Source: CAZBBB01 sp964490005 (lineage in GTDB: Bacteria > Planctomycetota > B15-G4). From it: a stretch of 14,535 nucleotides of DNA. The notes beneath the pieces were generated by a model. It had not been told where the DNA came from. It saw only the letters and a list, made by a program, of their open reading frames with translations, and did no database searches. Position numbers and translations under genes: made by a program. The DNA is taken from contig CAZBBB010000083.1 of assembly GCA_964490005.1 (NCBI GenBank), positions 1 to 14,535 of the forward strand, given 5' to 3'. Positions 1-9,379 of this stretch are shown here, in pieces. The first letter of the stretch is position 1; every line of letters starts with the position of its first letter.

Positions 1-527
1 ACATCCCGACCAACGTGATCTCGATCACCGACGGCCAGATCTTCCTCGAGACCGACCTGTTCAACGCGGGCGTGCGCCCGGCCGTGAACGTCGGCGTGTC
101 GGTCTCGCGCGTGGGCGGCGCGGCGCAGATCCCGGCGATGAAGAAGGTCGCCGGCGGACTGCGCATCGACCTCGCCCAGTTCCGCGAGCTGGCGGCCTTC
201 GCGCAGTTCGGCAGCGACCTCGACGAGGCCACGCAGAAGCAGCTGCGCCGCGGCGAGCGGCTGGTCGAGCTGCTCAAGCAGGGCCAGTACGTGCCGATGA
301 ACGTGATCGACCAGATCGTGTCGGTCTTCGCCGGGACGCAGGGCTTCCTCGACGACGTGCCGGTCGCCTCGGTCAAGCGCTTCGAGAGCGAGCTGGTGGC
401 GGCGATGAACGCGCGCCAGGCCGAACTGCTCGGGCGCATCCGCTCGACGGGCAAGCTGTCGGACGAGGACAACGCCGCGCTGAAGAAGGCGATCGGCGAG
501 TTCAAGGCGGCGTTCAAGGCCGACTGA
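1..527 (+). CDS. atpA: F1Fo ATP synthase subunit alpha, 3' part (5' end outside window)
   Basis: Alpha forms the non-catalytic nucleotide sites of the F1 alpha3-beta3 hexamer that makes ATP at the membrane. The reading frame is open from the first base (partial codon, then IPTNVISITDGQIFLETDLF), so the GTG at 15 is an internal valine and not the start. About 175 residues of a roughly 510-residue protein are visible. They include VGVSVSRVGGAAQ, whose Arg (codon 108-110) matches the alpha arginine finger that reaches the beta catalytic site. The C-terminal helical domain follows (LAQFRELAAFAQFGSDLDEATQKQL, read in two pieces). The stop is TGA at 525-527. atpG begins 35 bases later, in the usual atpA-G-D-C order. 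Identification is secure; the Walker A region lies outside the window. Confidence 0.97.
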   Translation, partial: IPTNVISITDGQIFLETDLFNAGVRPAVNVGVSVSRVGGAAQIPAMKKVAGGLRIDLAQFRELAAFAQFGSDLDEATQKQLRRGERLVELLKQGQYVPMNVIDQIVSVFAGTQGFLDDVPVASVKRFESELVAAMNARQAELLGRIRSTGKLSDEDNAALKKAIGEFKAAFKAD

Positions 528-562
528 CGCACGCAGGCTGAGCGAGGACACCGGACAAGGCC

Positions 563-1438
563 ATGGCCAAGGGCACCAAGGAACTCAAGCGTCGCATCCG
601 CGGCGTGCGCAACATCCAGCAGATCACGCGCGCCATGGAGATGGTCGCGACGCAGAAGCTCAAGCGCCTGCAGGCGCGGGCCGACGCGGCGCGCCCCTAC
701 GCCGAGAAGGTGCAGCAGATGGTCGCGCGCCTGGCGGGTTCGGTGCGCTCCGAGCTGTCGCCGCTGCTGCAGCCCCGCGCCGAGGTGCGGCGCGTGGCGC
801 ACCTGGTCGTCTCGGCCGACCGCGGCCTGTGCGGCGGCTACAACGCGAGCCTGGCCCGCCACGCGGCGGCGACGATCGCGCGCGACGAGCGGCAGCAGGT
901 CACGCTGCTCGGCAGCAAGGGCGTGCCGCTGCTCGAGTCGCGCGGCGTCTCCGTGGCCGCGCTGCTGCCCGACCACGTCGAGAAGCTCGACTTCACGCGC
1001 GTGCGGAACATCGTGCGCGACCTCGTGCGCGCCTTCACCGAGGGCGAGGTCGACGAGGTCCACGTGCACTACACCAGCTACCTCTCGGCCGTGCGCCAGC
1101 GCCCGGCGTCGGTGACGCTGCTGCCCATCCGGCCGGCGGGCCTGCTGGCCGAGTCGGGCGGCGCGGAGGCCGGCGCCGGCCCCGACTTCATCATCGAGCC
1201 GGCGACCGACGAGCTGCTGCGCAGCCTGCTGCCCAAGTTCCTCGAGATGAAGGTCTACTCGGCCGTGCTGGAGTCGCTGGCCTCCGAGTTCACCGCGCGT
1301 CGCAATGCCATGAAGCAGGCGACCGACGCCGCCGACGAAATGATCGACGCGCTCACGCGCCAGTACAACCGCGCCCGCCAGGAGAGCATCACCAAGGAGC
1401 TCCTGGAGGTCGTCTCGGGCGCCGAAGCGCTCAAGTAG
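563..1438 (+). CDS. atpG: F1Fo ATP synthase subunit gamma (central rotor shaft)
   Basis: Gamma is the rotating coiled-coil shaft that couples proton flow through Fo to conformational change in alpha3-beta3. The 291-residue length is normal. The N-terminal helix (MAKGTKELKRRIRGVRNIQQ, then ITRAMEMVATQKLKRLQ) and the C-terminal helix (RRNAMKQATDAADEMIDAL to ITKELLEVVSGAEALK) are the two strands of the shaft and are both well conserved. The central Rossmann-like region contains SADRGLCGGYNASL at about residues 89-102, a family hallmark. The ATG at 563 gives the canonical MAKGTKELK start. Upstream, a GCGAGGA at 542-548 is rather far (14 bases) and AAGG is very close, so the ribosome-binding site is not ideal. 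The stop (TAG) lies 16 bases before the atpD start. Confidence 0.97.
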   Translation: MAKGTKELKRRIRGVRNIQQITRAMEMVATQKLKRLQARADAARPYAEKVQQMVARLAGSVRSELSPLLQPRAEVRRVAHLVVSADRGLCGGYNASLARHAAATIARDERQQVTLLGSKGVPLLESRGVSVAALLPDHVEKLDFTRVRNIVRDLVRAFTEGEVDEVHVHYTSYLSAVRQRPASVTLLPIRPAGLLAESGGAEAGAGPDFIIEPATDELLRSLLPKFLEMKVYSAVLESLASEFTARRNAMKQATDAADEMIDALTRQYNRARQESITKELLEVVSGAEALK

Positions 1439-1442
1439 AAAC

Positions 1443-1448
1443 AAGGAG
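1443..1448 (+). promoter_or_regulatory. Ribosome-binding site of atpD (AAGGAG), supports a GTG start
   Basis: AAGGAG lies 6 bases before GTG at 1455. It is one of the best Shine-Dalgarno matches in the window. It fixes the atpD start at the GTG rather than at any later ATG, which suits a beta subunit made in three copies per F1. Confidence 0.8.
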
Positions 1449-1454
1449 ATCGCC

Positions 1455-2837
<1,383 letters not shown>

Positions 2838-2841
2838 TCCC

Positions 2842-3276
2842 ATGGCGGCCACGGCAAGCAGCACCGGCAACGCGCTGGCGGTCGAGATCCGCAGCCCCGA
2901 CGGGCCGATCTGGTCGGGCGCGGCGGAGTCCGTCGTGGCCCCGGCGAGCAAGGGCAGCATGGGCGTGCTGCGCCGCCACGCGCCGCTCATGACCAGCCTC
3001 GAGGTCGGACTGACGAAGGTGCGCGTGGCCGGCGGCGTCGAACACCGGTTCGTGACGGGCGCCGGCTTCCTCGAGGTGCACGACGACCACGTGCTGCTGC
3101 TGGTCGACTTCGGCGAGCGCCCCGAGAAGATCGACGCGCGGCGCGCGGCCGAGGCCCGCGACCGCGCCCAGGCGCGCCTGCGCGCCCGCGGCGAGGAGAT
3201 CGACCGCGTGCGCGCCGAGGCCGCGCTGCAGCGCGCGCTCGTGCGCCTCATGCACGCCGGCTCGCCGCGGCTCTGA
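2842..3276 (+). CDS. atpC: F1Fo ATP synthase subunit epsilon
   Basis: Epsilon sits on the foot of the gamma shaft, links it to the c-ring and can inhibit ATP hydrolysis. The 144-residue length is typical. The N-terminal beta-sandwich (residues about 10-95) shows AVEIRSPDGPIWSGAAESVVAP, read in two parts, and the family pattern SKGSMGVLRRHAPLMTSLEVG. The C-terminal part (about 98-140) is an Ala/Arg/Glu-rich helical hairpin, so the inhibitory domain is present. The start ATG is 4 bases after the atpD stop with no clear Shine-Dalgarno, which suggests translational coupling. The N-terminus has a short extension (MAATASSTGNA) before the conserved strand. This is the last gene of the ATP synthase operon. 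Confidence 0.95.
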   Translation: MAATASSTGNALAVEIRSPDGPIWSGAAESVVAPASKGSMGVLRRHAPLMTSLEVGLTKVRVAGGVEHRFVTGAGFLEVHDDHVLLLVDFGERPEKIDARRAAEARDRAQARLRARGEEIDRVRAEAALQRALVRLMHAGSPRL

Positions 3277-3280
3277 TCGG

Positions 3281-3298
3281 CGGGCGCGCGGCCGCCCG
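3281..3298 (+). terminator. GC hairpin after atpC (possible weak terminator)
   Basis: CGGGCG (3281-3286) can pair with CGCCCG (3293-3298) around a 6-base loop, just after the atpC stop. A second, overlapping stem is possible (CGGGC 3297-3301 with GCCCG 3310-3314). No T-run follows. It could slow or end ATP synthase transcription ahead of the aspS promoter, but it is not a classic intrinsic terminator. In DNA of this GC content such stems are common. Confidence 0.3.
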
Positions 3299-3302
3299 GG
3301 CG

Positions 3303-3332
3303 TTCGCAAGCCCGCGTCGCGGTCCCTAGAAT
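3303..3332 (+). promoter_or_regulatory. Candidate promoter of aspS and the translation cluster
   Basis: A -35-like TTCGCA (3303-3308, 4 of 6 to TTGACA) is followed by an 18-base spacer and a -10-like TAGAAT (3327-3332, 5 of 6 to TATAAT). Transcription would start near 3339-3340, only about 3-4 bases before the aspS ATG at 3343. There is no Shine-Dalgarno before that ATG (GGCGCCACC precedes it). Both facts fit a nearly leaderless mRNA. The -10 is good and the -35 is moderate. Confidence 0.5.
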
Positions 3333-3342
3333 CGGCGCCACC

Positions 3343-5156
<1,814 letters not shown>

Positions 5157-5160
<4 letters not shown>

Positions 5161-7139
5161 GCGGGCCCGCCGCGGCCGCGTCGATCCGCGTGCGGCTGCC
5201 CGACGGCAGCACGCGCGAGTTGCCCGCCGGCGCGACCGGCGCGGCCTTGGCGGCGGCAATCGGACCGCGCCTGGCGAAGGCCGCGCTGGCCGTCCGGGTC
5301 GACGGCGAACTGCGCGACCTGGCGCGCGCGCTGCCCGACGGCGCGGCGGTCGAGATCCTCACCGACAAGCCCGGCGACGAGGCGCTGGAACTCATGCGCC
5401 ACAGCACGGCGCACGTGCTGGCCCAGGCCGTGACGGACCTGTACGGTGCGGCGACCGTGCGCCTGGGTATCGGGCCGACGATCGCGGGCGGCTTCTACTA
5501 CGACTTCGACTTCACCGACGGCCGCCGCCTGCGCGAAGAGGACCTGTCGGCGATCGAGGAGCGCATGCGCGCGATCATCGCGGCCGACGAGGTCTTCCGG
5601 CGCGAGGAGGTCTCGCGCGGCCAGGCGCTGGAGACCTGGCGCGCCCGCGACGACCGCTACAAGGTCGAGCTCATCGAGGACCTTCCCGAAGGCGAGCCGA
5701 TCAGCTTCTACCGCTGCGAGGCGAACGGGCAGGCCGCCTTCATCGACCTGTGCCGCGGTCCGCACGTGCCGTCGACGGGGCGGCTCGACGTGCACTTCAA
5801 GCTCATCAGCATCGCGGGCGCCTATTGGCGCGGCAGCGAAGACAACCCGATGATGCAGCGCGTCTACGCGGCCTGCTTCCGCACGGCCGACGAACTCGCC
5901 GCGCACCTGAAGAACCTCGAAGAGGCCCGCGCCCGCGACCACCGCAAGCTGGGCAAGGAACTCAAGCTGTTCCACTTCACCGACGAGGTCGGGCCGGGGC
6001 TGCCGCTGTGGCTGCCGCGCGGCACGACGGTGCTCGAGACGCTCGTCGGCTTCCTGCGCGAGGAGCAGCGCCGGCGCGGCTATCTCTCGGTGAGCACGCC
6101 GCACATCGGGCGCCTGAACCTGTACCGGACCTCGGGCCACTGGCAGAACTACCGCGACTCGATCTTTCCGCTGATGGGGGACGAGCAGGGCGAGGCCTTC
6201 GTGCTCAAGCCGATGAACTGCCCGCACCACGTGCAGATCTACAAGTCGGACCTGCGCAGCTACCGCGACCTGCCGCTGCGGCTGGCGGAGTTCGGCACCG
6301 TCTACCGCCACGAGAAGAGCGGCGAACTCGGCGGCCTCAAGCGCGTGCGCGGCTTCACCGTGGACGACGCGCACCTGTTCGTCACGCCCGAGCAACTCTT
6401 CGAGGAGTTCTGCGGAGTGGTCGAACTCGTGCGCTACGTGCTGGGGGCGCTGCGGCTCGACCAGGTCAAGGCGCGGGTCGGACTCCGCGATCCGGCCGGC
6501 AGCAAGTACGTGGGCAGCGACGAACTCTGGGCCAAGGCCGAGGCCGAGATCCTGCGGGCCTGCACGAGCCTCGGCCTGGAGTACGAGGCCGTGCCGGGCG
6601 AGGCGGCCTTCTACGGCCCCAAGCTGGATTTCGTCGTGACGGACGAGCTTGCGCGCGAGTGGCAGCTGGGCACGGTGCAGGTCGACTACAACCTGCCCGA
6701 GCGCTTCGACCTGTCGTACATGGCGGCCGACGGCACCCGCCCGCGGCCGGTGATGATCCACCGGGCGCCCTTCGGCAGCCTGGAGCGGCTCATGGGCGTC
6801 CTGATCGAGCATTACGCAGGGGCCTTCCCGCTCTGGCTGGCGCCCGTCCAGGTCGCCGTGGCGCCGATCTCCGACGCCTTCCTGCCCCAGGCCCGGGAGT
6901 TCGCCGCCGGGCTCGAGGCGGAAGGCTGGCGGGTGGCCCGGCATTTCGAGAACGAGCCCATCGGGGCCCGGGTCCGGCGCGCGCGGCTTGAAAAAACGCC
7001 CTACGTGGCCATACTGGGCGCCCGCGAAATCGAGTCCTCGACCGTTTCGGTCCGCTCCCGGGAGGGCGGCGAACTCGGTTCGATGAGTCGAGAGGCCTTC
7101 CTCGAACGACTGAGGCTCGAGGCCGGGCAACGGCGCTGA
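5157..7139 (+). CDS. thrS: Threonine--tRNA ligase
   Basis: Charges tRNA-Thr and edits mischarged Ser-tRNA-Thr. The 660-residue protein has the full bacterial layout. The TGS domain is at about 9-70 (IRVRLPDGSTRELPAG). The editing domain has its HxxxH at His82/His86 (RHSTAHVLAQ) and CxxxH at Cys199/His203 (LCRGPH). The class II core carries the three zinc ligands of the active site at Cys355 (KPMNCPHH), His406 (DDAHLF) and His535 (PVMIHRAPFGS). The C-terminal anticodon-binding domain spans about 560-660. ATG 5157 overlaps the aspS stop as ATGA. The frame stays open far upstream only because it shadows aspS. No leader resembling the E. coli thrS operator can fit, so regulation must be upstream at aspS or within the coding region. 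infC follows after 93 bases. Confidence 0.96.
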
Positions 7140-7162
7140 GCGTCGTGGTCCGGCGGGCGTCA

Positions 7163-7178
7163 CCGGCACGGATGCCGG
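7163..7178 (+). promoter_or_regulatory. Hairpin in the thrS-infC spacer
   Basis: CCGGCA (7163-7168) pairs perfectly with TGCCGG (7173-7178) around a CGGA loop, in the 93-base spacer before infC. A short T-run (TTTT, 7207-7210) lies too far downstream for an intrinsic terminator. The region before infC is a known place for control of IF3 and L20 synthesis in other bacteria, so a leader structure is possible. This is one stem only and may be chance. Confidence 0.3.
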
Positions 7179-7225
7179 CGGCGGCGCATTGCACGACACC
7201 ATCCCCTTTTCAAGGTTTGCACAGC

Positions 7226-7231
7226 AGGAGG
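7226..7231 (+). promoter_or_regulatory. Ribosome-binding site of infC, unusually close to ATG
   Basis: AGGAGG, the strongest Shine-Dalgarno match in the window, ends one base before ATG 7233. The usual gap is 5-9 bases. An in-frame ACG at 7239 has 7 bases of spacing and could be the alternative start, giving a protein two residues shorter. See the finding on infC initiation. Confidence 0.65.
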
Positions 7232-7232
7232 A

Positions 7233-7760
7233 ATGCCAACGGCTCAGGCCAAGCAGCGCGTCAACGAGGAGATCCGCATCCGGCAGGTGCGTCTGATCGA
7301 CGAAGTCGGCACCCAGTTGGGTGTCGTCGAAACCGAGCAGGCGCTGGCGATGGCGCGCGAGCGCGGGCTCGACCTGGTCGAGGTCGCCCCCGACGCCCAC
7401 CCGCCGGTGTGCAAGATCCTCGACTTCGGGAAGCACAAGTTCCTGCTCAAGAAGAAGGAACATGACGCCCGTCGTCGGCAGCACCGGGTGGTGCTGAAGG
7501 AGATCCGCGTGCGACCGAAGATCGACGTCCACGACCTCGAGACGAAGCTCAAGAAGGCGCGCAGCTTCCTCGAGGACGGCGACAAGCTGCAGGTGAACAT
7601 GCTCTTCCGCGGGCGCGAGATGGCGTTCCGCGAACTCGGCATGTCCGTCATGCAGCGCATCCGCGAGGCCCTGGCCGACGTCAGCAAGATCGAACGCGAG
7701 CCCCGCCAGGAGGGCAACCGCATGATCATGATCCTCCAGTCCAACCACACGGCCAAGTAG
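7233..7760 (+). CDS. infC: Translation initiation factor IF-3
   Basis: IF3 binds the 30S subunit, keeps it free of 50S and checks start codons and initiator tRNA. The 175-residue length is normal. The N-domain (about 1-80) shows RVNEEIRIRQVRLIDEVGTQ and LDLVEVAPDAHPPVCKILDF. A basic linker (KHKFLLKKKEHDARRRQHR) follows. The C-domain (about 92-170) shows KEIRVRPKIDVHDLETKLK, FLEDGDKLQVNMLFRGREM and a typical MIMIL-containing end. The start is set by ATG 7233 after AGGAGG, although the spacing is only one base. Many IF3 genes use rare start codons that IF3 itself represses; here the codon is ATG but the spacing is abnormal. rpmI begins 19 bases after the stop. Confidence 0.97.
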   Translation: MPTAQAKQRVNEEIRIRQVRLIDEVGTQLGVVETEQALAMARERGLDLVEVAPDAHPPVCKILDFGKHKFLLKKKEHDARRRQHRVVLKEIRVRPKIDVHDLETKLKKARSFLEDGDKLQVNMLFRGREMAFRELGMSVMQRIREALADVSKIEREPRQEGNRMIMILQSNHTAK

Positions 7761-7779
7761 CCGCGACGGAACCCACGAC

Positions 7780-7980
7780 ATGCCCAAGCTCAAGACCAAG
7801 AAGTCCCTCGTGAAGCGCATGAAGCTCACCAAGACCGGCAAGGTGAAGCGCCGCAAGCCCGGCGCCCGCCACTACAAGGCCGGCAAGTCGAGCGGACGCC
7901 GACGCAAGCTGCGCGGCACCGACCTCGTGGTCGGCAAGCTCGCCCGTACGATGAAGGTCCTGCTGGCACCCGGCGGCTGA
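7780..7980 (+). CDS. rpmI: 50S ribosomal protein L35
   Basis: A small, very basic 50S protein of 66 residues, the normal size. MPKLKTKKSLVKRMKLTKTG is the standard L35 opening, followed by KVKRRKPGARHYKAGKSSGR and the RKLRGTDLV region. It lies between infC and rplT, its conserved place. Only a weak GGA precedes the ATG by 9 bases, so translation may depend on coupling to infC. Confidence 0.95.
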   Translation: MPKLKTKKSLVKRMKLTKTGKVKRRKPGARHYKAGKSSGRRRKLRGTDLVVGKLARTMKVLLAPGG

Positions 7981-8000
7981 CCGCCGCCCGTCCGGCACCC

Positions 8001-8005
8001 AGGAG
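8001..8005 (+). promoter_or_regulatory. Ribosome-binding site of rplT (AGGAG)
   Basis: AGGAG followed by AG lies 6 bases before ATG 8012, in a 31-base rpmI-rplT spacer. It is a good match with good spacing, in contrast to rpmI just upstream. Confidence 0.75.
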
Positions 8006-8011
8006 AGAACC

Positions 8012-8368
8012 ATGGTCCGTGTCCACAGCAACGTCGCCCACCACAAGCGCGTCAAGCGCCTGCTCAAGCGCGCCAAGGGTTACCGCGGGCAGCGCAGCAA
8101 GAACCTGCGCTCCGCCAAGCCGACGGTGCTGCGCGCCGGCGCCTTCGCCTTCGCGCACCGGCGCGCCAAGCGGCGCGACCTGCGCAGCCTGTGGGTCGTG
8201 CGCATCAACGCCGCGGCCCGCGCCGCGGGCATGAACTACAGCACCTTCATGCACGCGCTCAAGGGGGCGGGCATCGCGCTCGATCGCAAGTCGCTGTCCG
8301 AGCTGGCGGCGCGGGACCCGGCCGCGTTCGACAGCCTCGTGGCGAAGGTCAAGCCGGCCGCCGCTTGA
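8012..8368 (+). CDS. rplT: 50S ribosomal protein L20
   Basis: L20 binds 23S rRNA early in 50S assembly, and in several bacteria represses its own infC-rpmI-rplT operon. The 118-residue length is typical. The basic N-terminal extension (MVRVHSNVAHHKRVKRLLKR, then AKGYRGQRSKNLRSAK) runs into the globular part with FAHRRAKRRDLRSLWVVRIN and MNYSTFMHALKGAGIALDRK, all L20 hallmarks. The TGA stop overlaps the TTG start of pheS (TTGA at 8365-8368), so the two are likely translationally coupled. Confidence 0.96.
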   Translation: MVRVHSNVAHHKRVKRLLKRAKGYRGQRSKNLRSAKPTVLRAGAFAFAHRRAKRRDLRSLWVVRINAAARAAGMNYSTFMHALKGAGIALDRKSLSELAARDPAAFDSLVAKVKPAAA

Positions 8369-9372
8369 GCGGCGAGGCCGAGCGCCTCGCGGAGTTGGCC
8401 GAGCGGGCCGTCGCGCTCGTGTCGGCGGCGGCTTGCGCCGAGGCGCTCGAGCAGGTCGAGCTGGAAGTGCTCGGCCGCAAGGGCGAGCTGGCGGCGCTCA
8501 TGCGCGGCATCGGAGGCCTGCCGCCCGCCGAGCGCGCGGCCTTCGGGCAGGCGGTCAACGCCGCCAAGGCGCGCATCGAGGCGGCGCTGGCCGAGCGCCG
8601 GGCCGTCTTCGACGAGGCGCGGCTGGCGCGCGAACTCGGCGATGCGCGCTTCGACCCGACCGAGCCTCCGCTGCCGCCGGTGCGGGGCAGCCTGCATCCG
8701 ATCACGCACGTGCGGCGCGAGATCGAGGCGATCTTCCTGGGCCTCGGCTTCGACGTGGTCGACGGTCCGGAGGTCGAGACCGAGGAGTACAACTTCGACC
8801 TGCTGAACATTCCCGCGCACCACCCGGCGCGCGACGCGCAGGACACCTTCTGGCTCGACAACGGGCAGGTGCTGCGCACCCACACCTCGCCGGTGCAGCT
8901 GCGCGCGATGCGTCGCGCGCAGGGCCGACCTCCGGTGCGCCTGATCGCCCCGGGGCGCGTGTTCCGCAACGAGCAGCCCGACGCGACCCACGAGCACACC
9001 TTCCACCAGGTCGAGGGGCTGATGATCGACGAGGGCGTCAGCCTGGCCGACATGAAGTCGGTGCTCGAGACGATGCTCGGCCGCCTGTTCGGGGGCTCGG
9101 TCGAGACGCGCCTGCGCCCGCACTACTTTCCGTTCGTCGAGCCGGGCGTCGAACTCGACATGCGGCCGGCCGGCAGCGACGGGCCCTGGCTCGAGATGCT
9201 CGGCTGCGGCATGGTGCATCCGGCGGTGCTGCGGGCGGGGGGCTTCGATCCCGGGCGGGTCTCGGGCTTCGCCTTCGGCATGGGACTCGAGCGGCTGGCG
9301 ATGATGCGTCACGGCATCGACGACCTGCGCTGGATGATGAGCGGCGACCTGCGCTTCCTGCGGCAGTTCTGA
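8365..9372 (+). CDS. pheS: Phenylalanine--tRNA ligase alpha subunit
   Basis: Catalytic subunit of the alpha2-beta2 enzyme that charges tRNA-Phe. I choose the TTG at 8365, overlapping the rplT stop as TTGA. It gives 335 residues, a normal length. The ATG at 8191 would give 393 residues, but the extra 58 are an out-of-frame copy of rplT. A helical coiled-coil (about 1-90, with LEVLGRKGELAALM) binds tRNA. The class II core shows LRTHTSPVQLR (about 160-170), APGRVFRNEQPDATHEHTFH and FHQVEGLM (about 193-200), and motif 3 GFAFGMGLERLAM (about 291-303). No Shine-Dalgarno is evident. A second TTG at 8395 is a less likely start. There is no room for a pheM-type attenuator. pheT starts 7 bases after the stop. 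Confidence 0.94.
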   Translation: MSGEAERLAELAERAVALVSAAACAEALEQVELEVLGRKGELAALMRGIGGLPPAERAAFGQAVNAAKARIEAALAERRAVFDEARLARELGDARFDPTEPPLPPVRGSLHPITHVRREIEAIFLGLGFDVVDGPEVETEEYNFDLLNIPAHHPARDAQDTFWLDNGQVLRTHTSPVQLRAMRRAQGRPPVRLIAPGRVFRNEQPDATHEHTFHQVEGLMIDEGVSLADMKSVLETMLGRLFGGSVETRLRPHYFPFVEPGVELDMRPAGSDGPWLEMLGCGMVHPAVLRAGGFDPGRVSGFAFGMGLERLAMMRHGIDDLRWMMSGDLRFLRQF

Positions 9373-9379
9373 GGACCCG

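Noticed and set aside
8191..8364. ATG 8191 as pheS start
   Set aside because: It lies wholly within rplT in another phase and adds 58 residues unlike PheS. TTG 8365 fits the family length.
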